A stretch of DNA of 64,000 nt from Smaragdicoccus niigatensis DSM 44881 = NBRC 103563 (lineage in GTDB: Bacteria; Actinomycetota; Actinomycetes; Mycobacteriales; Mycobacteriaceae). This document shows, one piece after another, positions 26,056 to 34,454 of this stretch (position 1 is the first letter of the stretch; each line of letters begins with the position of its first letter). A program made the position numbers and the translations under genes. The stretch lies in contig NZ_AQXZ01000019.1 in NCBI RefSeq assembly GCF_000380645.1, positions 558,001 to 622,000 of the forward strand, given 5' to 3'. The notes under the pieces were generated by a model, which was not told the origin of the DNA, did no database searches, and saw only the letters and a program-made list of their open reading frames with translations.

Positions 26056-26874
26056 ATGGCCCGAATGGGAATGGATGTCGAGAAGGTCCACGAGGCGGGC
26101 CGGCAACTCAAGGCCGGGGCGACCGACATCGCGAAGGCGATTGCGGCGATCGAGTCTTCGGTCAACCACCTCTCGTCTGTCTGGGACGGACCAGACGCCA
26201 AGCGCTTTGTGCACGAGTGGTGGCCCCAGCACAAGAAGGAGCTTCTCGCCGCTCAGCAGCACATCGATGGCCTCGGTCAGTCTGCTCTGAACAACGAGTC
26301 CGAACAACGCCACGCGAGCGCCGCGGACTCTGCCGGTGGGGCGAGCGCGACACACAGTCGATCTCTGCACGAGATCTATCAGGACTTCAAACATTGGGGC
26401 GAGGACACCGCGGTCGGGAATGTCGTTCGCTCGATTGTTGAGAAGATTCCGGGAGTCTCCTCCGGACTCGATATCGCCGACGACTTTGCGAGCCCTGATC
26501 TGTCTGGCGAAGACAAATTCGCAGCAATCTCCGCGGACTCGTTTAAGGCAATCGGTCAAGTCGGAGTTGCCGTCGGCGCGGCGCTAGCCGTCGGCGCGCT
26601 GATCGCTGGCGCGCCCGTCGCCGCTCCGGCACTCATCATCGCAGGGGGTATCGGTGCGGTCTATGCCGGCAACGCGATGGCCGTCAACAACACATACCAC
26701 GGTGGCGGTGGTTTGAACGCTCTCGGGGACACGTTCACAGGGACCGCTCACGATGTCCTGATGTCCGGGTTCGCTGGTGCCACGGAAGGCATTGGTCCAC
26801 TCGCTGAAATCGGTCTGAATACCGGTTGGTCGATGATGCAGGCACCGTTCAAGAAAGACTTCAGATGGATCTGA
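26056..26874 (+). CDS. WXG100 fused to a hydrophobic C-terminal domain, possible type VII effector
   Basis: 272 residues. Residues 1-95 are nearly identical in pattern to the WXG100 domain of the preceding gene (Trp43-Asp-Gly, WPQHKK, GLGQSALNNESEQR). The rest is unrelated to CHAP: an amphipathic segment, then a long Ala/Gly-rich hydrophobic region (about 176-215) that could insert in a membrane, then a Gly-rich tail. I recognise no enzymatic motif. Architecture resembles polymorphic type VII effectors with variable C-termini, some of which permeabilise membranes. The following gene overlaps its end by ten bases, the usual arrangement for an effector with its chaperone or immunity protein. 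Effector status is inference. Confidence 0.8.
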   Translation: MARMGMDVEKVHEAGRQLKAGATDIAKAIAAIESSVNHLSSVWDGPDAKRFVHEWWPQHKKELLAAQQHIDGLGQSALNNESEQRHASAADSAGGASATHSRSLHEIYQDFKHWGEDTAVGNVVRSIVEKIPGVSSGLDIADDFASPDLSGEDKFAAISADSFKAIGQVGVAVGAALAVGALIAGAPVAAPALIIAGGIGAVYAGNAMAVNNTYHGGGGLNALGDTFTGTAHDVLMSGFAGATEGIGPLAEIGLNTGWSMMQAPFKKDFRWI

Positions 26875-27506
26875 GCTATTCGCAGCATCGACTTCTGACC
26901 GACGACGAGGTACTGGGAATCGCCCATTGTCAGGGGGCGACCTGGCCGGGAATGCTGCCTTCGGTGTCGTGGGACCCCGATGCGCGATTCATTGCCGCGC
27001 TCCGCGGAACTCGCTCGCTCGCGGTGCGCGGCCTTGCCGACGTTTCCGGCGAATCGCTCACCATCGATTCCGAACTCGTTTACGCGATCACGGCAATCAC
27101 CGAATCACCGGCAGGCATCGGCATGCACTACTCGTCGCTGCATGACATCAACTGGTTCCGTGGAAACGGCACGTATTTTGCGCTGTCAGCCTTGGGAGAG
27201 ACGCACGCTAGCGTCATCAACCCGGCCGGCGTCCATACCGTCCTTCGAAGCGAGGGTTCAACGGCTGACCGCATCCTCGGCGCGATGAACGAAATCTATT
27301 CGGGCGAAGTGCTTCCGGATGAAATCGGGCTGTTCGTCTACTCGTCACCGCATCCGGGAGCGGGCGGCGTCTGGTGCACAGGCGGACGCATCGTCCACGG
27401 CGTGATCAATGTGGAGACAGGCAGCGGTGGACGACTATGCCTCGATTCTGTGTCCGAGATCGATCTCCAAGCCGCGAATGACTGGGTGCTTGGCATCGTC
27501 GGCTAG
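26865..27506 (+). CDS. Unrecognised protein overlapping the WXG effector gene; EspG-like chaperone or immunity candidate
   Basis: 213 residues starting at the ATG inside the last codons of the WXG-hydrophobic gene. No signal peptide or membrane helix. I do not firmly recognise a family. The segment LAVRGLADVSGESL followed by a beta-rich pattern and an Ala/Val body is loosely reminiscent of EspG, the ESX chaperone that holds PE-PPE substrates. Overlap with a putative effector gene also fits an immunity protein. Both ideas are speculative. Its end converges within nine bases on the leftward propeller gene, with no terminator visible between them. Confidence 0.7.
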   Translation: MDLSYSQHRLLTDDEVLGIAHCQGATWPGMLPSVSWDPDARFIAALRGTRSLAVRGLADVSGESLTIDSELVYAITAITESPAGIGMHYSSLHDINWFRGNGTYFALSALGETHASVINPAGVHTVLRSEGSTADRILGAMNEIYSGEVLPDEIGLFVYSSPHPGAGGVWCTGGRIVHGVINVETGSGGRLCLDSVSEIDLQAANDWVLGIVG

Positions 27507-27514
27507 TCACGCGC

Positions 27515-30500
27515 TCACCCCGAGCAGACTTCGAACCCCGGAATCCCGTGGACAAGTGGCGCCCCAACCACACCATTTTCGAGTGTGAAACCCATTTCGG
27601 CGGTTGCGCCTGCGCTCCCGTCGAGGCGTGGACGCCGGTGTCCGATAACAAGTGCAGTGCCAGCCTGGGTGTTCATGACAGTGACCGTCTTGTCCGAATA
27701 TGCGCTTCGAACCTGATCCTCGGTGAATCCCGCGTAGACACCGCGATCCGTTCGGGCATAGTCAGCGGCCTGAATTTGTACGACGGTGCTCTCACGGTCG
27801 TGAATCACCGCAGTGGCCGTGCCTCCGTTGGGCGCCTTGTAGGTGATGTAGGTGCAGTGTGACATCACCTGACTCGACGGCGAGTCGGCGACCGCCCTCA
27901 CCTGGTCCTCGGTCATGCCGATCTTGACGGGCCCGTATCCCTCAGCACTGGCGTCCCAACTGACGGTGGGTGGTGCAGCAGTGGAGGATTCATGTGCCAC
28001 TGACTGTCCCGCACCGAAGAGATCGAGCGTCGAATCCGACATGATGGCGAATCCGTTGCCCGCGCGCATGGCATTCCCGCTGGCCGAGACAGTCCAGTCG
28101 GTGGCCCCGGTTTCCAGGTTGACGGCCCGCACCTGACCATCCATGCCGAAGATCAGTCGGTGACCGTCAGTGAGCCAGTCGCTCGGCACCTGATAGAACT
28201 GCTCGGGCTGGAAAGTTTTCTGCCACAGAGTACTTCCTGACTTGAAGTCTTTCGCGACCAATTGATCGCCGCTGAGAACGACGGCGGTGTCACCCACCAC
28301 GTCGGCCACGCCTCCGCTCGGAACTGACCACAACTGATTACCGGTTGCGAAGTCATACGCGGCTCCGTCGAATATGTAACCGTCGACGCCACTGGGCGCT
28401 ACAACCGCTCCGTAGCCACCTTCGCGCGCGTAACTCCGAACCTGCTGACCGGTCCGGTCAACGACAATCGTTTCCGATGACGCCCGCGGGTGACAGACGA
28501 GCGAGACAAACCCCTTACCTGGGTACAGCGCAACCTCATTGGCATCACCGACGATCTGGGACCCGTCAGCGGCCTTCAGCACAGATTGACCGGAGTCGGT
28601 TCCGATCACGACGAAGTCCTTGTTCAGCGCGAACTCCAAATGCGTGCCTTGGCCGCCACATGCGGCGGAGAAAGAGCGCTGGACCTTCCATACGCTGTCC
28701 AGGCGATCTACAGTTCCACGCGAAATCGTCGCCTGAGTGACTGAGACGACGTCATCGCCGATCACTCCCAGCGCAAGTACACCCTCAGCAGGGAGCGTGT
28801 GGTCGACCGTCCCGCTGTGCGGATCGATGAACGCGACTTCGCTGATGAAGGGCGTGCCAGAAGCCACTCCTCCCTTGGAGTGGAAGCACGGAAGAAGCCC
28901 GGCCGCAGTTTCATCAGCACATGCAATTCGGAAACCGAATTGATCGATCTTCCACGTCAAACTTCCGGTCTTGGCGTCGATGCCGGCGAGGTCGGCGGGG
29001 CGGTCACCCGGATAGGAGGCGGTCGTCACCAGCGTGTCACCGACGTCGATAAATCCCGCCGCGCGACTGCCGCCGTCAAGGTTCTTTGGTGCGACAAAAG
29101 TTCCGCGCGAAAGCACATCAGTCGCGGAAATGGTTCCCAGGCTCACCGGTTCGTCTGGCATTGCCGCACGGAGCTGATTCGAGGTGATCGTCTCGTTGTC
29201 GGTGACCAACCGATGGCTGAAGTACCACCAACCACCGCCGCCCGCGGCGCTCAAGACAAGCAGAACGACGACAGCCAAACCAATCCGGCGCCCGCGCCGC
29301 AACTGTTCCCGTGTCGCGGCCGGAGCTGTCCAGGACCGCTGGTCAGATCCGACCGCCCCGGGCGGGGATGTGATCGGCGGCATTGAGCCCCACGGATCCG
29401 TCTGGACCGGGTCGCGTGCGGGCGCCGGCGGTACGTTCTCAGTTGCCGCAAAGACGCGAGGCTTGTTTCGGGGTTTGGTGTCTTCGTCCGGAAGCGTGTG
29501 GTCGACCACCGCAGCCTCCGGGGCAGAGTCGAGGACGCTCGGCTCGAGCTCGCGCTCAGATGCAGTAGCCGGCTCCCAGGGCGAAACAGGTTGAGCAACT
29601 TCCTCCGGCGCAGTCGCGGCACTGGTGTCAAACCGCGCAAAACCCAAGTCCGACAGCAGAAGTGCGGTGTTTCCGGACCACTGTCGATCGGTCGCACGAA
29701 GGAGGAAGTCCGCCCCAACGAGGACACCGAGAAGCACGATCCACGGGAGTCGATCCGGGCCGAATATCACCGGGATGGCGGTACAGACGGCAAGAACCCG
29801 GACGACATGATGAGGTCTGAGATCGAACCGCGCGGAACGCGCCTCAGCTGGGATCGAAGCAGTCGGCGGCGCTCCCCCTTCTCGGACGCTCAGGTCAGAG
29901 AACAACGCCGCTTGCATCGCGCGGAAAAGCGGAAAGACCACTGCGAAGTACGCCATGACCACCGGGAAGAGCAACAACGAGAAGCTAGGGAGCGACGCGG
30001 CGACGATGACGATGGGTACCGACGTGAGCCACAGCCCGCCGAATACCAGTGCAACCCAGAGGAGGTGGAGCGCCACCACCCGCCAGAATGCTCGTCTCGT
30101 CAGCTCAACCGAACGCTTCAGAGAGTCGACGACTCCACGGCCCTCGATCACCAGGGCGAGCGGCGAAAGCCCGAGAAGCACGCCCAGCGCGAACATGAGC
30201 GGGGTCATGATAATCGCGGATACGTACATTCCGTCGGGGCCGAATCCCCGCAGCAGGACCCATGCGATCACTGCATCCGGAACGAAGGCGACGACGTAGA
30301 ACACCAGGTGCATGCGCAGCAATGGAAAGAACCGACTGCGGGCAGTGCGGAAGACCTCGCCCAGCCGGGCACGACGATTGTGGAGTGCGTCCTCGACTCC
30401 GGCGATCGTCGCGCCGTTGATCAGAACATCGGCGGGGAGCACCAGCACGGCCATCACCAGCGGAAATATCGCGAGCATTGCAAAGAGCTGAACGAAGAGG

Positions 30501-31279
30501 TTGTCGAACATCGCACTGGCGATCGCCTTAGTCAGGAACAGCGTCGGAACCGCAACCACGAAAATGGCAACAAAGACGAGCCCGGTGAATCCGATCAGGA
30601 CCGGATTGCGGGCAACGATCCGGGCCGCCGTCAACACAATTCCGCGCTTCGTCGCAGGTTCATTGGACACGAGCGGCGCGGCTGTGGGCGGGACATGGAT
30701 TTTCGGCTCGGGCGCCAGCGCGGAGGGATCTGTAAGACGCAGTGCTGCCAAGAAGTCACGAACATAGATTGGCCAGCGAGAGGCACGTGCACGAGTCCTC
30801 AAGGCCGCAAAGATGCAGGCCAGGAAGAGCAAGAACCAGGCCATGCTCGGATAGACAAACATGAGTCCGAGAAAGACAACAGCACCGATGACCGCTGCCG
30901 CGAACGGAGTCACGTTGACAACCGGACTCGGCGGAACGCCTTCGACAGGCTTGGACGGTCTCATCTCATCGGACAGGAGACCACGGCTCGCGAGCTTCTC
31001 GTGAATCGAGGTCGGCCATTGAACCTGTCGCTTCGTGAGGTACCAGTCGACGACACCGAAGATGCTGAGCAGCACGAACCAGATCGCGGCCTTCGCAATC
31101 TGCGCTCCCAACGTCGAACTGGTCGAGGTGGTGCCGGTTGAAAGGTCGTATTCGGTTGTCCGCGTCCAGCCTTCGACGCTGAAAATGTAGACGATCGGGA
31201 CGAAGCAGAGGAACCCGAGAGCCCGAGCAATCGTGTTCGGCTGCAGCTCGAACCGACGCTCTTTGGATGGTTTCGTCAC
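27515..31279 (-). CDS. Polytopic membrane protein with extracellular PQQ-like propeller and SmpA-like tail
   Basis: 1254 residues from a GTG at 31279 with a GGAG ribosome site; the longer frame to 31675 overlaps the upstream gene and is Arg-rich noise. The N-terminal half has several hydrophobic helices, including a segment (about residues 150-440) resembling the membrane domain seen with glycerophosphodiester phosphodiesterases. A disordered linker precedes one further helix (about 664-685), then an extracellular region with propeller-like repeats (GIDAKTGSLTWK, VNLETGATDWTV). The last 130 residues (GYGPVKIGMTEDQVRAV) resemble SmpA/OmlA modules. No catalytic motif is seen. It follows the VWA lipoprotein gene by 11 bases; probably an envelope assembly or scaffold protein. 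Confidence 0.8.
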   Translation of the reverse strand: MTKPSKERRFELQPNTIARALGFLCFVPIVYIFSVEGWTRTTEYDLSTGTTSTSSTLGAQIAKAAIWFVLLSIFGVVDWYLTKRQVQWPTSIHEKLASRGLLSDEMRPSKPVEGVPPSPVVNVTPFAAAVIGAVVFLGLMFVYPSMAWFLLFLACIFAALRTRARASRWPIYVRDFLAALRLTDPSALAPEPKIHVPPTAAPLVSNEPATKRGIVLTAARIVARNPVLIGFTGLVFVAIFVVAVPTLFLTKAIASAMFDNLFVQLFAMLAIFPLVMAVLVLPADVLINGATIAGVEDALHNRRARLGEVFRTARSRFFPLLRMHLVFYVVAFVPDAVIAWVLLRGFGPDGMYVSAIIMTPLMFALGVLLGLSPLALVIEGRGVVDSLKRSVELTRRAFWRVVALHLLWVALVFGGLWLTSVPIVIVAASLPSFSLLLFPVVMAYFAVVFPLFRAMQAALFSDLSVREGGAPPTASIPAEARSARFDLRPHHVVRVLAVCTAIPVIFGPDRLPWIVLLGVLVGADFLLRATDRQWSGNTALLLSDLGFARFDTSAATAPEEVAQPVSPWEPATASERELEPSVLDSAPEAAVVDHTLPDEDTKPRNKPRVFAATENVPPAPARDPVQTDPWGSMPPITSPPGAVGSDQRSWTAPAATREQLRRGRRIGLAVVVLLVLSAAGGGGWWYFSHRLVTDNETITSNQLRAAMPDEPVSLGTISATDVLSRGTFVAPKNLDGGSRAAGFIDVGDTLVTTASYPGDRPADLAGIDAKTGSLTWKIDQFGFRIACADETAAGLLPCFHSKGGVASGTPFISEVAFIDPHSGTVDHTLPAEGVLALGVIGDDVVSVTQATISRGTVDRLDSVWKVQRSFSAACGGQGTHLEFALNKDFVVIGTDSGQSVLKAADGSQIVGDANEVALYPGKGFVSLVCHPRASSETIVVDRTGQQVRSYAREGGYGAVVAPSGVDGYIFDGAAYDFATGNQLWSVPSGGVADVVGDTAVVLSGDQLVAKDFKSGSTLWQKTFQPEQFYQVPSDWLTDGHRLIFGMDGQVRAVNLETGATDWTVSASGNAMRAGNGFAIMSDSTLDLFGAGQSVAHESSTAAPPTVSWDASAEGYGPVKIGMTEDQVRAVADSPSSQVMSHCTYITYKAPNGGTATAVIHDRESTVVQIQAADYARTDRGVYAGFTEDQVRSAYSDKTVTVMNTQAGTALVIGHRRPRLDGSAGATAEMGFTLENGVVGAPLVHGIPGFEVCSG

Positions 31280-31290
31280 TGTTTGGCTCC

Positions 31291-32967
31291 TTAAGCCGCT
31301 GCGACGTAGTAGACGACGGTGACCGTGTGGGTGGTCAAAGGCCCAGATTCGGATCCGACCTCGACAGTCCAGGCAGTGCTCGATCTGGTGATGCCGCTTG
31401 TCGTGCCGCGGTCTGCCCACACGGCGTTGAAGCCACCTCCCGAGCAGATGTAGAAGCCGACGTAGTCCGGATTCGTCTTTGGGTAGCCCCAGCTGCCACC
31501 AATTCGCGCGGTGCAGAACGTGCCATCGTCGAGAACGAGGGCGACCGGGTCCGCGACCGCGGGCGGAGCACCGGTGGCGACAACCGGAGTTGAGGTGAAC
31601 TTCTCCAACTGCCAGTCGTTGGGCTCCTTGGCCCGCATGAGGCAGTAAGCCGAAGCGCCGCTGTCCGTCGGCCAACAGGCCAGCGCATCCATTGCGGTTG
31701 GTGCACAGTCAGAAACGACGCCTGAGGTCAACGCGAATCTGGACGAATGGTTGTAAGAACAGTCGAGGTTGTTCGGTCCGAGGGTCCTGGCAACCGACCA
31801 TCCTGGCTGGACGGATCCGCTCGCGTCCACCGCTGTCAGCGTCACGGTCTTCGGGCCAACGACCTTCTTCGGCAGGCACTTGCACAGGATGATCTTGTTG
31901 ATCGTGCCTGCGAAACCGTCAGCGGAATAGCCGGTCGTCGACATTCGATAGCCGACTTCTTCCTCTTCGTTCGCAATGAAGATCGCAGTAGTCGAGCCAT
32001 CGGCCTCGATTGTGGTGCTCCTCGGTTCGCCGTAGAGGTCGACCGCTTCTCGCACGAGGCTGCCGACATGAATTCCGTCGATCGTGCGACCGCCGTTTCG
32101 CGGCGCGATTGAAACCAGGGTGTCTCCGTCGAAGGTGAACTCACAGTCGCGCCAGATGACGACACTGTTTGCCGTACCGACGAAGTCCGAGTGCTTGGCC
32201 TGAATCTCGGCGAGCGTCATTCCGAGATGAATATCGGCGAGCCCGGTACTGGTCAGGCTCGCCTGGGCCTTGGTCGAGTCGCGCGTTGCGAGGAGTCGGG
32301 CTGCCAACTGCTTCGCATTGTCGGCGGTGATCTGGATACCGCCAGTCGCTTCCGCGATACAGATCAATGCGCGATTGGCGGTTTGACCGGTCCGGAAACC
32401 GATTGTGTTGATGGTCAGTCCCGGGTGAGTCTGTTTCAGTTCAGCCGCCACATCGCAAGGCGGTTCGCCGCAGGTGTCTTCGCCATCTGATACCAAGACG
32501 ACTGATTGAGCCGATCCATCTGTGGGCAGTTCAGCGGCGGCAGTCCGCAGCGCACGCGCAATCGGCGTATATCCCGACGCCCGAATCCGGTCGATATCGC
32601 CGGCGATCCGTGCACGATCAAGCGGGCGCAACCCGCTGACGACCGACACGTCCCGGCAACCGGCTTCCTTTTCGGCGTCGGAATTTCCGGTGCTGGTCCC
32701 GTAGGCAATCAGTCCGACGGGACTTCCTTGTGGCAACTCCGCCACCAGTGCCTTCGCTGCAGACTTTGCCGCGTCGATTCTCGGCCCAGGTGCGTCATCG
32801 GTCGTCATCGAACCCGAAGCGTCGAGGACCAGCATGAGCGGTGGCTGAGTCGCATTTTGGGCCGGCCGAGCGGACCCTCCACCGTTGTTGCAAGCTGCCA
32901 GAACGAAAACCAAGCCGATGAGGGAAAGTCGACGTGCGGTCGTCAGCCGCAGTTTCCGGATATCCAA
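31291..32967 (-). CDS. VWA-domain lipoprotein
   Basis: 558 residues from a TTG start preceded by a GGAAAA purine tract. A signal peptide ends in the lipobox VLAAC at about Cys26, so it is lipid-anchored on the outer face of the membrane. A von Willebrand A domain (about 42-225) has the MIDAS motif DASGSM near residue 47 and SDGEDTC near 160, typical for metal-dependent protein binding. Residues about 240-360 contain an SmpA-like segment (GLADIHLGMTLAEIQAKH), similar to the tail of the following gene product. The Cys-rich remainder is unassigned. Together they may form an extracellular complex. Confidence 0.85.
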   Translation of the reverse strand: MDIRKLRLTTARRLSLIGLVFVLAACNNGGGSARPAQNATQPPLMLVLDASGSMTTDDAPGPRIDAAKSAAKALVAELPQGSPVGLIAYGTSTGNSDAEKEAGCRDVSVVSGLRPLDRARIAGDIDRIRASGYTPIARALRTAAAELPTDGSAQSVVLVSDGEDTCGEPPCDVAAELKQTHPGLTINTIGFRTGQTANRALICIAEATGGIQITADNAKQLAARLLATRDSTKAQASLTSTGLADIHLGMTLAEIQAKHSDFVGTANSVVIWRDCEFTFDGDTLVSIAPRNGGRTIDGIHVGSLVREAVDLYGEPRSTTIEADGSTTAIFIANEEEEVGYRMSTTGYSADGFAGTINKIILCKCLPKKVVGPKTVTLTAVDASGSVQPGWSVARTLGPNNLDCSYNHSSRFALTSGVVSDCAPTAMDALACWPTDSGASAYCLMRAKEPNDWQLEKFTSTPVVATGAPPAVADPVALVLDDGTFCTARIGGSWGYPKTNPDYVGFYICSGGGFNAVWADRGTTSGITRSSTAWTVEVGSESGPLTTHTVTVVYYVAAA

Positions 32968-33091
32968 GGTTTTCCGTTCGTGCGGTGCCCCACAAGCAAG
33001 ATCAGCGGTATTGGTGGAGCGTATTTGCAGACACGGGCGGTCAATAGTCGGCTATTCGGATGATTTACCCACTCTCATCGAGGGGATCCGT

Positions 33092-33937
33092 TCAGACGTT
33101 GCTCTCATCCCACGGCACATCTTCCGGCAGCCTGGCGGCAGCGCCATCGCCGCGGCCTTCTGAAGCGCAAGTCAGCCCCAGCGTGTACGCCGCCATCGAG
33201 ATCGAGCCGGCGGCGTGGCCTTGGACGAGTGGCTGTAGAGGTTCGTCGCCAGCCAGTCCGGCGATGTAGAGCAACGGCCAGAAGTGATCCGGAGTGGGCA
33301 CCGCAAGGTCGTAGTCGCGGTGCCCGTCGAGCGTCGCGATGTCAGAAGGTCGACTTGTCAGGATCTCGCGGGCGTCATCGTCGAACCGCTGCGCCCACGG
33401 AAACGGCGAATCCGGCATCTTGTAGTTGACCGCGCGCAGGTTGTGCACGATGTTTCCGCTACCGACGATGAGCACACCGTCCTCGCGCAGCGGTCGCAGC
33501 TTCTCCCCCAACTCGAGATGCTGGTCCGTCGGCTTGAACGCGTTGAGGGACATCTGGACGACCGGGATGTCGGCGTCCGGGAAGGCGTGGAGCAACACTG
33601 ACCAGGTGCCGTGGTCGATCCCCCAGCTGTCGATGTCGCGCCCCACCCAACGCGGCTGGCACACGTCGGCGACCTGGTACGCGAGTTCTGGCAATCCCGG
33701 CGCCGGATATTCGACGTCGAACAACTCCTGCGGGAAGCCGTAGAAGTCGTGGATGGTGCGCGGTCGCGGCATCGCGGTGACCGCCGTCGCGTTCGTGTAC
33801 CAGTGCGCGGAGATCACGAGAATCGCGCGCGGACGAGGCACCGATTCGCCGAATACGCGCCAGGCCTCGGTGTACCGGTTGCGTTCGAGCGCGTTCATCG
33901 GGTTGCCATGACCAAGGAACGCCGCAGGCATCGTCAC
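33092..33937 (-). CDS. Class III extradiol dioxygenase, 4,5-DOPA dioxygenase (YgiD/LigB) family
   Basis: 281 residues with the family pattern: FLGHGNPMNAL at the N-terminus, ISAHWYTN near residue 43, GIDHGTWSVLLH near 106 and GSGNIVHNL near 158. The His residues form the metal site. The family opens catechol-type rings, and DOPA ring cleavage is the best-known reaction; the bacterial substrate is usually unknown. Two starts are possible (GTG at 33937 or ATG at 33931). It is the only catechol-related gene here and has no obvious pathway partners. Confidence 0.9.
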   Translation of the reverse strand: MTMPAAFLGHGNPMNALERNRYTEAWRVFGESVPRPRAILVISAHWYTNATAVTAMPRPRTIHDFYGFPQELFDVEYPAPGLPELAYQVADVCQPRWVGRDIDSWGIDHGTWSVLLHAFPDADIPVVQMSLNAFKPTDQHLELGEKLRPLREDGVLIVGSGNIVHNLRAVNYKMPDSPFPWAQRFDDDAREILTSRPSDIATLDGHRDYDLAVPTPDHFWPLLYIAGLAGDEPLQPLVQGHAAGSISMAAYTLGLTCASEGRGDGAAARLPEDVPWDESNV

Positions 33938-33966
33938 GAGATCACGGTAATCCGGTGCCTACCGAC

Positions 33967-34389
33967 TCAGCGCCACGAACGTACGAACACACCTGCCCCG
34001 ACGGCCGCGATTGCCAGCGCCAGTGGAATGTGGATTGCCGCAAGCACGCCGGTTTCGCCGACGAGGCCGCCCAAGTAAACCTCGACGGCCACCAGTGCGG
34101 TGTAGACAAGGGCGAGAGCTACCAGCGATCGTCGTCTGCGCAACTGCAGCAAACCGATCGCGCACGCGAGAATCGCCAACCCGAGTGCGATCAGCCCGCC
34201 GTCGCCATGGACGTCGATCCACTCTTCGTTGTAGCCCTCACCTTCCCGAAGAAAGAGGCCGGCCCACACGCCTTGCAGGACAACGACAAGAGTCGATGCA
34301 CCGATGAGGAGATTGAAGGCACGGCTCGACGGCCCGGCTGCCGCCGGATGCGTGTGTTCGTGAAGTTCAGATGATTGCGCATGCCCCAT
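33967..34389 (-). CDS. Small four-helix membrane protein
   Basis: 140 residues. The ATG at 34389 is chosen because a GGAGG ribosome site lies eight bases upstream; the frame is open to 34419. A His-rich N-terminus (HAQSSELHEHTHP) precedes four hydrophobic helices (about residues 25-43, 61-78, 84-101 and 105-133). I do not recognise the family. The His cluster hints at metal binding but is not conserved evidence. It lies between a dioxygenase and a YbjN-like gene on the same strand. Confidence 0.75.
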   Translation of the reverse strand: MGHAQSSELHEHTHPAAAGPSSRAFNLLIGASTLVVVLQGVWAGLFLREGEGYNEEWIDVHGDGGLIALGLAILACAIGLLQLRRRRSLVALALVYTALVAVEVYLGGLVGETGVLAAIHIPLALAIAAVGAGVFVRSWR

Positions 34390-34454
34390 GGCACACCTCC
34401 GCCGAAAGCGCGGCCCCACTGCCAGGGTCTGGCATCAATGCTACCGACGAACGG

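Noticed and set aside
29498-31141. Plus-strand 547-codon open frame opposite the propeller protein
   Set aside because: Extremely charged, low-complexity translation (Arg/Glu/His-rich), no domain, and fully antisense to a well-supported coding gene.
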